Shown here one piece after another: positions 35,709 through 47,439 of a stretch of DNA of 64,000 bases. Position 1 is the stretch's first letter; every line of letters begins with the position of its first letter. Where the stretch lies: the NCBI GenBank assembly GCA_913776825.1, contig CAJYPV010000022.1:310001-374000 (forward strand), read 5' to 3'. Below the pieces are notes generated by a model. It was not told the origin of the DNA, searched no databases, and was given only the letters and a program-made list of their open reading frames with translations. Made by a program: the position numbers and the translations under genes. The DNA is from Burkholderiaceae bacterium (lineage in GTDB: Bacteria > Pseudomonadota > Gammaproteobacteria > Burkholderiales > Burkholderiaceae_C).

Positions 35709-37436
35709 TTAGTCTTTGATCAATGAATTGGCCAATTGCGCAGCGTTTCCGAATGTTCGTTCGAAGTAGAACGGATCGACGCGACCTTGGCAGACGTCGA
35801 AAAGCACATGGCCCCAGGCCTCTTTGCCGTCCATGTCTTGATCATTGAACGGGGCCTTTCGCCGACTGCGCCAATATCTGCGCGCCTCGAGATCTCGCCG
35901 TTGCTGGAGAAGCTCCAGCATGCGCAGATCGGGCACGATCACCTCGGCGCCAACCTTCAAACCCATCGTGCCATTGCGAATGCTGCCGGCGTAATCGATG
36001 CCTGGCTTTCGGCACTGAGCGCAGCCGCGGTCACTGGCGCAGAAGATGTTCGACGTGTCCAGACCGAATCCCTCTGAATAGGTTTGCACTTCGTCGGCAG
36101 ACAACACTTGAGAGGCCGGCAGCTTGCAGTGCTCGCAATTGAGCGGCACCAGCACCTGGTAGACCAGCGCTGAAATGAATTCGGGATTGCAGAGATCCTC
36201 TCGATTCAATCCGACGTTGGGCGAAGCGAGTCGACTGATCACGCCCAATGCCGACGTGGCATGGACGGTCGAGAGAATCTTGTGGCCGGTTTGAATGGCG
36301 ACTTGCGCCATATTGGCGGAGAGTGAATCCCGAATCTCACCGAACAGGCCCACATCGGGGTCCATTCGAAGAAAGGACAGCATGGCGCCATGAAAGGGGT
36401 TGCTGCCCGCAGCGCCATCTGCGGTCCGCTGGATGGACAGATGGGTGACGCCGCTCATTTCATACTCGACCGGATCCTCGATCGTGATGAGCTTTCGTGA
36501 GCCTTGCCGCATCAACTGCGCCATCATCGTGTTGAGGGTGGTGGTCTTGCCAGAGCCGGTCACACCCGCGACGAAGATGCCGCCCCATGCGGAACTGAGT
36601 GCGTCTTGAAGGCGCTCGTTTTGCCAGTCGGTGTAACCCAGTCGATCCAGCGTCAGCAATTTGGTTCGCGATTCGCTGTTGGATCTGAGGATTCGCATCA
36701 CGACATCCATGCCGCCCACGGCCGGATGACTTTGATAACGCAAGGTGACCCGTTGGTCACCCACTTCGACCGGGATCATCGCGGCTTGCGGAACGCCCGC
36801 ATTGAAGGCCACTTCGCTACGTGAGCGATCTTCAGCCAGAACGGTATAGGCTGCAGAGATGCCATCCATGGCGATGCGTGTCGGAAAGCTCCCCAGGTTC
36901 CGCATCAAGCCATCCAGACGCACACGGGCTCGTGCGATATCCCCGCGTACCTCGATATGCAGGTCGCTGCCACCCGCCATCAGGCATCGGTGAATGACGC
37001 TGCGGAACCACTCCAGGGGGGAGGAATTCGCCAGCATGTCGTCGATGGCGCGCTCAGCCTCGGCCTGTTGTTCGCGACTCGCGCCTGTTCGTTTGTTGTC
37101 GTGACGATAGGCGATGAGATCAAAGATCTCGGGATCTGCCGTCAGATAACCGGCGAATTCGAGTCCCAGTTCCCGACCACCCTGGACAAGGTGGTACCAG
37201 ACCGGGCTGTGCACCTCATCGCTGGAGGAAACGACCATGAAGCGCTGCCCGGCCAGTCCCAACGCAATGAGCTTGTTTTGCTTGGCGCGAGGAACCTTGA
37301 GTTCCTTGCCCACGTCTCTGCCGACCAGGGTATCGGCCACCACGGAGATGACGCGCTCAAATGCAGGCAATTGAGCGTAATCGCTCACATGGCGGTTGGG
37401 CGGCGAGTTGGCGATGGATGCAACAGGATCAGACAT
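35709..37436 (-). CDS. pilQ: Type IVb pilus assembly ATPase (PilQ of R64 / BfpD, GspE family)
   Basis: The protein has 575 residues. Walker A is GVTGSGKTTTLNTMM, the Asp box LITIEDPVEYEM, Walker B VGLFGEIRDS and the His box HKILSTVHATSALGVI. The zinc site is built from CEHCKLP and CASDRGCAQCRKPG, as in PilB/GspE enzymes. The N-terminal half contains SDLHIEVRGDIARARVRLDG. It powers pilus extension. The upstream 436 bases, which should join it to pilP, contain no gene, and no Shine-Dalgarno is visible before its ATG. The symbol follows R64; it is not the secretin PilQ of type IVa systems. Confidence 0.92.
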   Translation of the reverse strand: MSDPVASIANSPPNRHVSDYAQLPAFERVISVVADTLVGRDVGKELKVPRAKQNKLIALGLAGQRFMVVSSSDEVHSPVWYHLVQGGRELGLEFAGYLTADPEIFDLIAYRHDNKRTGASREQQAEAERAIDDMLANSSPLEWFRSVIHRCLMAGGSDLHIEVRGDIARARVRLDGLMRNLGSFPTRIAMDGISAAYTVLAEDRSRSEVAFNAGVPQAAMIPVEVGDQRVTLRYQSHPAVGGMDVVMRILRSNSESRTKLLTLDRLGYTDWQNERLQDALSSAWGGIFVAGVTGSGKTTTLNTMMAQLMRQGSRKLITIEDPVEYEMSGVTHLSIQRTADGAAGSNPFHGAMLSFLRMDPDVGLFGEIRDSLSANMAQVAIQTGHKILSTVHATSALGVISRLASPNVGLNREDLCNPEFISALVYQVLVPLNCEHCKLPASQVLSADEVQTYSEGFGLDTSNIFCASDRGCAQCRKPGIDYAGSIRNGTMGLKVGAEVIVPDLRMLELLQQRRDLEARRYWRSRRKAPFNDQDMDGKEAWGHVLFDVCQGRVDPFYFERTFGNAAQLANSLIKD

Positions 37437-37872
37437 GGCGGGACAGGCAACTGGGTACGGCGGATGCGATAGCCCACTCTCAGCAGCGACCTGAACGCTC
37501 TCTGAGCATGCGCCATCAACTCTGAATGTTTACCGAAGCCTGTCGAGGGACAAGCGCGGCAGCGAGGTGTCAAATGCCCGCGGGAAAGAAGCCGTTGGCG
37601 ATGATCCGTCTGAGAACAGAAGGCGGGGCGGGGTCCAATCAACGCGGGCAATTCGCATCGTGTCGAAGAAGAACGCGTCGCGACCAAGGGCCCAAGTTGA
37701 ACTGTTTGTGCGGTTCGAACGTGTGCTTGCGCTGAGACGGGCGGTCAAACCGCCTTGGCTGACTCGGAGGTCTGGGTGGGTGAATGCTGGGCGGTCTCCC
37801 TGGTAGTCATTGCCAGAGAGCCTGTCGAGGCAGATGGATCGGTTCCTGCCCACAGTCTTCACCCTCGTTCCC
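37437..37872. other. Gene-free gap inside the pilus operon, between pilP and pilQ
   Basis: Known relatives have pilP and pilQ nearly abutting. The small open frames here (for example minus strand 37530-37910) have no recognisable domain, no pilin-like N-terminus and no ribosome binding site. The stretch may hold an internal promoter, a decayed gene or a regulatory leader; the sequence does not decide. Confidence 0.5.
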
Positions 37873-38574
37873 TTAGGGTGTGGCGCTACCCTGCGCACGG
37901 GCGGCAACACCCTCCAGCGGCAGCTGTGCGGCGCGAAGCGCCGACGGCGGCAACAGCGAGAGCCCCTGGCTGGCGCGGTCTTCTGTCGGGAATGGATAGT
38001 TGGAAACCGGCGTCCCCCGCATCGGAGGCGTCAGGGTCAGAACTTCCGAAGATCGATGCGGGCCGATGGCGTGTGATCGCGGCGCCAAGGTGACTCGATC
38101 AGCCTGAATGGATTGCACTTGCCAAGGGCCGATGACGCCTTTGGTCGGCTGCCGACTGTCAACTTGGTAGATTTGCCCGCCGTAGAAGATCTCTGCCCGC
38201 AGGCGTTGATCGATTCCTGAGAGCGACCAGATCTGCGGCAGTTCTTCGCTGGAAGGGGTTGCGGTGGAACGCTGTGGCGTGTCTGCTTCGACTGGCGCGG
38301 GGGGGGTCGCGCGAGCCGCGGGTTCCGTTCCCAACAGGCGACGAGCGGCGGCATCGACTTCAGCCGCTTTCTTTCGCCTGGCCGCGTCAATGACTTGCTG
38401 TACAGACGGAGACGCCTTGTCATGCTCTGCGGCCGGCGTGGGATCGGACTGTGCCCAGCTCAATCCCGGCATTGCAATGAGCCAAGCTGCCATCGGCATC
38501 CAGAAAGTGGACTTTTGATGGCCTGACAGATGGGCACCCGTGGTGACCTTCTCAGTACGTTTTACCTTTGGCAT
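37873..38574 (-). CDS. pilP: Type IVb pilus biogenesis protein PilP
   Basis: The protein has 233 residues: a hydrophobic export signal at about 26-42 (MPMAAWLIAMPGLSWAQ), a Pro/Ala-rich spacer, and a small C-terminal domain with PQIWSLSGIDQRLRAEIFYG and the IGPWQVQSIQADRVTL strand pair typical of R64-type PilP. It is thought to align inner- and outer-membrane parts of the machine. It starts 23 bases inside the end of pilO, with GGAAA 6 bases upstream. A GTG start at 38547, after the pilO stop, is an alternative. Confidence 0.85.
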   Translation of the reverse strand: MPKVKRTEKVTTGAHLSGHQKSTFWMPMAAWLIAMPGLSWAQSDPTPAAEHDKASPSVQQVIDAARRKKAAEVDAAARRLLGTEPAARATPPAPVEADTPQRSTATPSSEELPQIWSLSGIDQRLRAEIFYGGQIYQVDSRQPTKGVIGPWQVQSIQADRVTLAPRSHAIGPHRSSEVLTLTPPMRGTPVSNYPFPTEDRASQGLSLLPPSALRAAQLPLEGVAARAQGSATP

Positions 38575-39997
38575 AGAGATTTCCAGAAAGGGTGTAGACG
38601 ACTTGCGTCGGAGAAAGCTCGACGATGAGGGTCTCCGGCACTGCGCTGTCGGGCAGATCGATGGAGGGGAGCGACCAGATCGAGTCGCTCACTTGCCAGC
38701 CCAGCGAAACGACGGGCCGGTTGACGAGTTTCATGTCGTGAACGCTGGGAGGTCCGAACAATCGGCCGGGCCGGAGCGAGGTTGCCGCCGGGGTATGGCT
38801 ACCCGAAGCCACGAGGGTCAAGTCCTGCAATCGGCTGCCCCATAACGAGGTGGCTTCCGATTCCAGTGGCAGCTGATTCCTTTGCAGCGTTGGTAGTTCC
38901 GTCTCTGAGCTTGACGCCGCAGCGGACGCGGGCAACGTCGTTTTGACGGGGTAGCGCGTCGTCAAAGCGGACTTCAATAGATCGACGTCGCTTCCTGTGG
39001 CCGGCTTGGATAGGTCGGAATTCGCCGTCTTCGTTTCGAAATCACTGAAGTTGCCGTAATTGCGAATCCAAGTGGCCACGCATTCCTCATCTTGGCGCTT
39101 GCATTCGACGCGCTGAAGCGACCACCCTTCTCGAGACAATGGCAAAGTCCGAATGATTTCCCGCCAGTTGGTCAACAAGGCATTTCCTGGGAGACCTGCG
39201 CGGATCAGCAATTGATCGATGTCGCGTTCGTAGACTCGATTGGGATCGTTTTCGTAGGCCAGGCGCGCAGCTTCTTCCTTTTTCAGTTGCTCCTTGTGCT
39301 GATTCCAAAGATAGCCAGCGATTGACCCGCCCACGACCGTGATTGCCGCGACGCCGCTCACCACGGTTCGAAATAGGGCTCGGTTGAACAACTGCCGGAC
39401 CATTGAGCCGGATTCAGGCATCTCAAAGATCGCGTTGAGCTGCAACGTTTCTGCATTCGCAATCTGATCAGGGAGATTGGTCGCCACCCTGACGTTCTCG
39501 TCCACGTGAATGTCACGAAACGTGCGCAGCAGCGAAAGCGCCTCATCCAGCGTATCGAGCAGGCGGTCGAATCCTGGGACTGGACGTCGATCCATCAAGC
39601 CCACGAACGCGACTCGCTTGCCCAAGCCGAGGATGCACGCCTCCGCGCCGCCGGACGAGAAACGCTCGATCAACATCACGACTGCCGAATGAGGTTTTCC
39701 GGATCCGCCCTGGATTCCTTTCGAAAGACCCACCAGACGACCGTCGGGCAGCATCACGAAATGGGTGTAACCCAGCTTGCGCGCACGGAGCAGCTCTGGC
39801 CCCGGTGACGTCGAATCCTCGACCGGGCTCCACTCCAAGTCGAAGGTCACGCGGGTTCCTGCGACCATCGCCGTGCTTGCGACTGATCCCACGGGTTGGG
39901 CAGAAGAGGACGGCTGGTTGGCATCCAATGGCCGCTTGCCACCGCTCGACGGCTTGGCAGGCCGAAGGCGATCCAACAAGTTGGAGAGCTTGGCCAT
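38552..39997 (-). CDS. pilO: Type 4b pilus protein PilO2 family
   Basis: The protein has 481 residues. The cytoplasmic N-terminal part has VTFDLEWSPVEDSTSPGPEL and LGYTHFVMLPDGRLVGLSKG. A single membrane helix lies near residues 210-230 (VVSGVAAITVVGGSIAGYLW), preceding a coiled, charged stretch and a large periplasmic domain ending in TLIVELSPTQVVYTLSGNLYAK. This layout matches PilO2 of R64-type pili. It is next to pilN (1 base apart) and overlaps pilP, so expression is tightly coupled. Confidence 0.88.
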   Translation of the reverse strand: MAKLSNLLDRLRPAKPSSGGKRPLDANQPSSSAQPVGSVASTAMVAGTRVTFDLEWSPVEDSTSPGPELLRARKLGYTHFVMLPDGRLVGLSKGIQGGSGKPHSAVVMLIERFSSGGAEACILGLGKRVAFVGLMDRRPVPGFDRLLDTLDEALSLLRTFRDIHVDENVRVATNLPDQIANAETLQLNAIFEMPESGSMVRQLFNRALFRTVVSGVAAITVVGGSIAGYLWNQHKEQLKKEEAARLAYENDPNRVYERDIDQLLIRAGLPGNALLTNWREIIRTLPLSREGWSLQRVECKRQDEECVATWIRNYGNFSDFETKTANSDLSKPATGSDVDLLKSALTTRYPVKTTLPASAAASSSETELPTLQRNQLPLESEATSLWGSRLQDLTLVASGSHTPAATSLRPGRLFGPPSVHDMKLVNRPVVSLGWQVSDSIWSLPSIDLPDSAVPETLIVELSPTQVVYTLSGNLYAKGKTY

Positions 39998-39998
39998 C

Positions 39999-41687
39999 TC
40001 AGTGTTCCGAGAGTCGCGGGGTGATGAGAATCACCGTGCCTTGCTTGGCGCGTGAACCGCGTTTAGCGATCGGGAGCAGCCCACGCACCACATCGGCATC
40101 GTCGGTCTGCGTCTGTTCGCGCTCATAGCCGATCAGCACGAGTGTTTGCCCGGCCGGCACGCTGGTTCGCTGCAGCGAGGAGAAACTCACCGTGTCGGGG
40201 AGTTGGATCGACTGAGAGGTCGTGCCGGTGCCGCTCGTGAACGACTTCAGTTCACGCAGCTCGCTGACTTGCATGACGGTCTGCAGCAGCACACGGTTGG
40301 AATCCAGGATCACGGGAAGAATCATCAATCCCAAACCCGTGGACACTGATCCGGGCACCAGGGATCCCGGCGTGGTGATCCCCGTGGTGGCGTTGACGGT
40401 GGCCGCCGTGGTTTGGCGGACGTACGACCGGGTCTGGAGCGCACCGACCGGAACGGGCATGCGATTGGTGGTCGCCACGACACTGGAGTAGGAGGTCGAC
40501 ACCTGGCCGTACTCCTGCAGCGATTCGACCATCAGCTGGCTGGGGGATGCCCGCGAGCTGGAGGGGGCCAAGACAAACGACAGCGAGCCCGGCGTCGCGC
40601 CAGACAGGGCGCCGCCGCCTTGAGGTCCGGTCAGCGTGAGTTTGTTACCACCAAGCTTGCCCAGCACGGCCTGCCAATTGATGCCATTGCTGTATTGGTC
40701 GGACAGGTTGACCTGCAGGACTTCAACTTCCAGCGCTACCTGGCGGAGCAGGTTGACGTTGATCTCGTTCAAGAAGGATTCCACGCGCTCCACGTTGCTG
40801 AGTGCGTCGGTGACCGTGACCAAACCAGAGCGTGGATCGACCTGCAGTTGAGCGCGGACGGACAGCATGCCCTTGAGCGAGTCGGTCAGCCCTGCCCAAT
40901 AGTTGCTTTCTGTCTCGAAATCGATTTTCAGCGTGCCGGAATTGCTGCTGCTGCTTCCGCCGTTGCCGCCGCCGCTGTCCCCACCGCCGCCACTGCTGTT
41001 GCTGTTGGAGCCGAAGACATCCAGGCTGCCAGTGGTTTTGAGGCCGCTCGGCAGGGCCTTGACCATGATCGATCGGGTGACGAGACGAGAGAAGACGATC
41101 TTGCCGCCCGAATACTCCCACTGCAGGCCGGCTCGTGTGGCGACCAGGTTCAGCAGACCTGCCAAGGGACCGGAGTAGTCCAACTCCAGCGAGTTTTGCA
41201 GTTCATTGGCGGAGATCGCGAGGTTGGTGGCACCGGCCATCGCTGCGAGACGCGCGCTGTTGAGCTGCGGGTCGTCGTTGCGCGATTGCGGACCATTGCC
41301 GCTGGCCAAACCTCCCGGTGCGTATTCACTGGCGTTGTGCAGTGCATCGGGGGTCATGATGACGGGGACGTCAATCAGACGCGAGATCAGTTCAGCCACT
41401 GTGACCAGCGACTGACGACCCGGATAGCGGAGGGTGACATTGCCGATGTGCGTCGGCAGGCTGGCCGCACGCTGCAGTGGGATGGACGTGCGGGCGAAGC
41501 GCGGGGCAGCTTCGGCAGTCACCATCGGCGGCTGGACCTGGGGCTGTCGGACATGTTGCTGGAACTCGACGGCACGGTCTCGGGCCTCCTTGTACTCACC
41601 CTTTGCAACGCGGGAGCTTTGGATAGCGCATCCGCTGGTCGCGGCGAGCGAGACGACAGTGGCGACGGTGGTGAGGTTGCGAAGCAT
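39999..41687 (-). CDS. pilN: PilN-type outer-membrane secretin lipoprotein
   Basis: The protein has 562 residues from ATG at 41687, almost the length of R64 PilN. A lipoprotein signal ends in AATSGC (lipobox, Cys20). A periplasmic STN/N-domain region (VTVAELISRLIDVPVIMTP; GPLAGLLNLVATRAGLQWEY) is followed by a Gly/Ser-rich loop, a KH-like domain with FLNEINVNLLRQVALEVEVLQ, and the secretin core ending in RTSVPAGQTLVLIGYE and VILITPRL. It forms the outer-membrane channel for the pilus. The open frame continues 113 codons upstream, but the lipobox start is clearly preferred. Confidence 0.92.
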   Translation of the reverse strand: MLRNLTTVATVVSLAATSGCAIQSSRVAKGEYKEARDRAVEFQQHVRQPQVQPPMVTAEAAPRFARTSIPLQRAASLPTHIGNVTLRYPGRQSLVTVAELISRLIDVPVIMTPDALHNASEYAPGGLASGNGPQSRNDDPQLNSARLAAMAGATNLAISANELQNSLELDYSGPLAGLLNLVATRAGLQWEYSGGKIVFSRLVTRSIMVKALPSGLKTTGSLDVFGSNSNSSGGGGDSGGGNGGSSSSNSGTLKIDFETESNYWAGLTDSLKGMLSVRAQLQVDPRSGLVTVTDALSNVERVESFLNEINVNLLRQVALEVEVLQVNLSDQYSNGINWQAVLGKLGGNKLTLTGPQGGGALSGATPGSLSFVLAPSSSRASPSQLMVESLQEYGQVSTSYSSVVATTNRMPVPVGALQTRSYVRQTTAATVNATTGITTPGSLVPGSVSTGLGLMILPVILDSNRVLLQTVMQVSELRELKSFTSGTGTTSQSIQLPDTVSFSSLQRTSVPAGQTLVLIGYEREQTQTDDADVVRGLLPIAKRGSRAKQGTVILITPRLSEH

Positions 41688-41830
41688 GGGAGGAACGAAA
41701 CTATGCGTGGACGAGCGCGTCGCAGACCTCGAAGGGGCCGCGCGTTTGCTGGCAATGGGCGGCAGGACGACGACGGGCTGTCCAACGCTCTGATCGAGCG
41801 TGCGCCGAGCGTGTGGCTGGAGCTGTCGGG

Positions 41831-42379
41831 TCATCGACGGTCTCCGTCCAGCAAGTAGCGCTTGATTCGCACGACTCGGGTGTTCGGATTGACTTGCGCG
41901 TAGATGGGGTAATCCGTTTCGCGCAGGGACCGCATGGCTTCTTCGAGCACCTGGGTGAAGTTGCCCTGCAAGGTCACCTGGGCATCGATGGCGAAGTCGC
42001 GGTCGGCTTCCCAGACCAACTGCCAACCTGCGACGCGGGTCCAGCGCAGCAAGGTTTGACGGAAGGTTTGATCGGCCAGTTCAACTGTCCATTCGGACGC
42101 GCTTTCAGCGCGCAGCGTGTTCATGAGACCTTCCTCTCCGTCCCTGGCAGGGGAAGTCGGGACCCGGGCACGGGGTGTGCGGACCCATTCGACCTCGGCG
42201 AATCCAGACGGTTCTTGGGACGCGGTGGGGAGGGCTTTTGTGGCCATATTGGCCTTTGCCGATGCACGTGCAGCGGTCGAGGCTGCCGGCTTGTCCGATG
42301 TCGAATCGGTGTTTGCTGCCCGCGTTGCCAATGGAACCGTGACCAGCGTGGCCAGCAGCAGGAGATTGAGGTTCTTCAT
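41831..42379 (-). CDS. TcpQ/PilL-type periplasmic secretin partner
   Basis: The protein has 182 residues from ATG at 42379. The signal peptide (MKNLNLLLLATLVTVPLATRA) is followed by an Ala/Ser/Thr-rich spacer and a C-terminal TcpQ-like domain (WTVELADQTFRQTLLRWTRV, GWQLVWEADRDFAIDAQVTL, ending in RVVRIKRYLL). In R64 this fold is the C-terminal part of PilL; in Vibrio it is TcpQ, needed for secretin assembly. It sits just before pilN after a 143-base gap and downstream of the pilin, behind a strong hairpin. Confidence 0.85.
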   Translation of the reverse strand: MKNLNLLLLATLVTVPLATRAANTDSTSDKPAASTAARASAKANMATKALPTASQEPSGFAEVEWVRTPRARVPTSPARDGEEGLMNTLRAESASEWTVELADQTFRQTLLRWTRVAGWQLVWEADRDFAIDAQVTLQGNFTQVLEEAMRSLRETDYPIYAQVNPNTRVVRIKRYLLDGDRR

Positions 42380-42390
42380 GGAATGGCTAG

Positions 42391-42418
42391 GCCCGACCGA
42401 TGGGTTCACCGGTCGGGC
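42391..42418 (-). promoter_or_regulatory. Strong hairpin between pilin and downstream pilus genes
   Basis: GCCCGACCG (42391-42399) pairs perfectly with CGGTCGGGC (42410-42418) around a 10-base loop, 15 bases after the pilin stop. No T-run follows on the minus strand. It could attenuate readthrough or protect the pilin mRNA 3' end, giving more pilin than machinery. Confidence 0.6.
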
Positions 42419-42433
42419 TCAAGTGGTGAAAAG

Positions 42434-43069
42434 TTAGAGCACGACCAGGGCGTTGATGGTGCGGGTGTCGCTGGCTTGGCAGTTCGTGACCAGCTTGTCC
42501 AGGGCCATGGAGGAATTGGCCTTCAGATCCTTCACGGTGACGGACGTGTCCGGCGCAACGGGCGCGGCGTCATCGGGCACCGAGTCGATCCAGATGCCGC
42601 GAGCCAGCGGAACCAGGCCGTTGGCGACGGTCGCGCACATGTCCGACGGAATCTGCGTCATGCGGACCACGTAGCCACGGCCGGCCTTGACTTCGCCCAT
42701 GTCAGTGGCGACGCCCAGGGTGTAGATGTTTCCGCCGAAGGCGTTCGACACGGTGGCGTTCGTCTTGTTGGCATCCCAGGTCACCGCGGTCTCTGCGAAC
42801 GCGCCCAGGGAAGCGCTTTGCGACGTGGTCAGGGTCGTCAGGCCACCCTTGCTGTTGCTGATGGCGCCCAACAGCGCAGCGTTGATGCGCGGCACGTCAG
42901 CCAGCAGCGAATTGGCGCGGTTGTTCGCCAGGATCCGTTGCACGCCGATCAGCGAGCCCACGATCACGACCGACACGATGGCCAGTGCGATCGACAGCTC
43001 GACCAAGCTGTAACCGCGTTGGCGAATGGATGCCGAACGCTTTCGGGCGAGGGTTGAGAAACGCTTCAT
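42434..43069 (-). CDS. pilS: Major type IVb pilin, type S prepilin (PilS/BfpA-like)
   Basis: The protein has 211 residues. A 19-residue basic leader is cleaved after Gly19 (RQRG|YSLVELSIALAIVSV). Mature Tyr1 and Glu5, then a hydrophobic helix, define a type IV pilin; the leader length and Tyr at +1 fit type b rather than type a. Cys145 and Cys197 can form the usual C-terminal disulfide, and the C-terminus ends in a hydrophobic strand (TINALVVL). AGGAG lies 8 bases upstream. It is the first gene of the leftward pilus operon. No prepilin peptidase is encoded in the window. Confidence 0.93.
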   Translation of the reverse strand: MKRFSTLARKRSASIRQRGYSLVELSIALAIVSVVIVGSLIGVQRILANNRANSLLADVPRINAALLGAISNSKGGLTTLTTSQSASLGAFAETAVTWDANKTNATVSNAFGGNIYTLGVATDMGEVKAGRGYVVRMTQIPSDMCATVANGLVPLARGIWIDSVPDDAAPVAPDTSVTVKDLKANSSMALDKLVTNCQASDTRTINALVVL

Positions 43070-45510
<2,441 letters not shown>

Positions 45511-45679
45511 AGCGGCGACGACGCGACGGGCGGGCCGATCGATTCGGCCCGCGCTGATCGGCCGGGCGCGCTCCCAGCTCGTCCGATGCAGGAGGCTGCG
45601 AGCGTGTCGAGCGCCGCGCGCTGTGCGCGACGCTGCGCTGCACTCGTGAGACCGACGTCAGGTCGGCCTCACGGGCGGA

Positions 45680-46573
45680 TCACTTCACGGCGCGGGCCGA
45701 GGCCGCCATCGGCCACTTCAGCACGCCCACCGCCAGGGCGGTGCCCAGCAGCACCACGAGGCAGCCGGCCGCCATGGTGGAGGTCAGCGTCTCATGCAGC
45801 GCCAACCAGCCCCAGATCAAGGCGAACACCGGAATCAGGAAGGTGACCGAGATGGTGTTGGTCGGCCCGATGCGCTTCATCAGCCGGAAGAAGAGGATGT
45901 ATGCGACGCTGGTGCAGAGCAGGGCCAGCAGGCCGACGGCCCACCAGGCGCGAGCGCTCGGCAGCACCTCCGGACGCCAGGCCCAGGCGGGCAGGGCCAG
46001 CAGCAAGGTGGCGGCGAACTGACTGCCGGTGGCGACCGCCAGCGGCGTCGCGCCGCTCAGGTAGCGCTTGGTGGCGTTGGCGGCGAGGCCATAGCTGCAG
46101 GTGGCCACCAGGCAGGCGAGGATCGCGAATCCGCTGCCGCCCGGCTTGAACGAGGCCTTGTCCCAGGCCAGCAGCACCACCCCGGCGAAGCCGAGCGCCA
46201 GACCGATCAACCGCGAGCCATCCAGCCGCTGCCCGAACCAGGCCCAGGCGACCAACGCGCCCCACATCGGCGTGGTCGCATTCAGGATGCTGGAGAGACC
46301 GGCATTGATCGACAGCGCCGCATAGCTGAACATCGCAAACGGCAGCGCGCTGTTGAGCAGACCGACCAGCAGCAGCGCGCGCCAATGGCGGCGCAGGTCG
46401 CCCAGGCCTTCGCGCAGCGCCAGCAGCGGTACCAGCAGCAGAGAGGCGCCGCCCACCCGCACCGCCGCGGTGGCAACCGGACCGAACTCCGGCGCGGCCA
46501 CCCGCATGAAGAGGAACGAGGCGCCCCAGATGGCGGCCAGCACCGCCAGTTCCAACAGATCACTTTGCTTCAC
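45680..46573 (-). CDS. EamA/DMT-family inner-membrane transporter
   Basis: The protein has 297 residues from GTG at 46573, whose GTGA overlaps the ogt stop; upstream residues in this frame belong to the ogt shadow. Ten hydrophobic helices form two EamA repeats ([20 protein letters not shown] in the first; [19 protein letters not shown] in the second, ending [20 protein letters not shown]). Substrates of DMT exporters include amino acids and small metabolites; nothing here identifies one. It is translationally coupled to DNA-repair genes, a curious pairing. Confidence 0.9.
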   Translation of the reverse strand: MKQSDLLELAVLAAIWGASFLFMRVAAPEFGPVATAAVRVGGASLLLVPLLALREGLGDLRRHWRALLLVGLLNSALPFAMFSYAALSINAGLSSILNATTPMWGALVAWAWFGQRLDGSRLIGLALGFAGVVLLAWDKASFKPGGSGFAILACLVATCSYGLAANATKRYLSGATPLAVATGSQFAATLLLALPAWAWRPEVLPSARAWWAVGLLALLCTSVAYILFFRLMKRIGPTNTISVTFLIPVFALIWGWLALHETLTSTMAAGCLVVLLGTALAVGVLKWPMAASARAVK

Positions 46574-47439
46574 GCGAGAGGTCCTTCGCCCGATCCGGGC
46601 TGTGCTTGTTCCAGCTTCAACAGCGCCTGCTTGCGGAACAGGCCGCCGGCATAGCCGGTGAGATGGCCATCGGCGCCTACCACGCGATGGCACGGAATGA
46701 GCAGCGACACCGGATTCCGTCCGACCGCCGCGGCCACCGCGCGCACCGCCTCGGGCCGACCCAGGCGACGCGCGAGTGTGCCGTAGCTGACCGTCGTGCC
46801 GGCCGGGATGTCGCACAAGGCCCTCCAGACAGCTTGCTGAAATGGCGTGCCGACCAGGTCCAGCGCCAGCAGCGGGATCGAGGATGGTGTGGCGGCGACA
46901 GTCGCCTCCGCGGCGGTCGCAGGGCCATCGCTCGGGCTGGCGGGACGAATGGCGCCAGCCGATCGATCGGCGTGGGTGTTGCGCTCTCTTGCCGCGATCG
47001 TTGCCGCATGCAGCGCGTGCGGATCAAAGCACGCCAGCACCGCCTGCCGGGCGGCCATCAGCACGGGATCGTCGTCGCGGTGAGGCGCATCCATCGTGCC
47101 GGGGTGGTATTTCTGGCCCTCGAACCAGACGCCGCACACGCCCTCGTCACTGCGAGCGATCAGCATGCGGCCCAGCGGCGTGTCGAACTCGGATTGGCAT
47201 CGCACCGCGCCGGGCGAGAGGCGTCGGGAGCGCGGCGGCGAGTTGGCGGGCCGCGATGCACGGATCGATTCAGTCGGCGCCTCGGTCGGCAGGTCGGTCG
47301 GCATGTCGTTCGACGACTCACTCGGCGGTTGAGACTGGGGAGGCACTCGATGCGCGGTCGGCGCCTCCATCTCGGTCGAATCGCCGAGTCGCGTGAGCGT
47401 CGGCATCGCCGGCGAGTGCAGGGGGGCGACGGGTGTCAT
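46570..47439 (-). CDS. ogt: Methylated-DNA-protein-cysteine methyltransferase (Ogt type), enlarged
   Basis: This suicide enzyme removes O6-alkyl groups from guanine. It has 289 residues, well above the usual 160-180, because of an N-terminal low-complexity extension (residues 1-75, Ser/Pro/Arg-rich) and an insertion near 150-185 (Ala/Thr-rich). The core is intact: [17 protein letters not shown] at the N-terminal domain, [12 protein letters not shown], the Arg-finger region [10 protein letters not shown] and the acceptor PCHRVVG. The ATG overlaps the Ada-AlkA stop (ATGA) and its stop overlaps the transporter start. The true start may lie within the extension. Confidence 0.93.
   Translation of the reverse strand: MTPVAPLHSPAMPTLTRLGDSTEMEAPTAHRVPPQSQPPSESSNDMPTDLPTEAPTESIRASRPANSPPRSRRLSPGAVRCQSEFDTPLGRMLIARSDEGVCGVWFEGQKYHPGTMDAPHRDDDPVLMAARQAVLACFDPHALHAATIAARERNTHADRSAGAIRPASPSDGPATAAEATVAATPSSIPLLALDLVGTPFQQAVWRALCDIPAGTTVSYGTLARRLGRPEAVRAVAAAVGRNPVSLLIPCHRVVGADGHLTGYAGGLFRKQALLKLEQAQPGSGEGPLA

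Noticed and set aside
37530..37910. 126-codon minus-strand frame in the pilP-pilQ gap as a missing pilus gene
   Set aside because: It overlaps the end of pilP, has no signal or pilin N-terminus and no Shine-Dalgarno.
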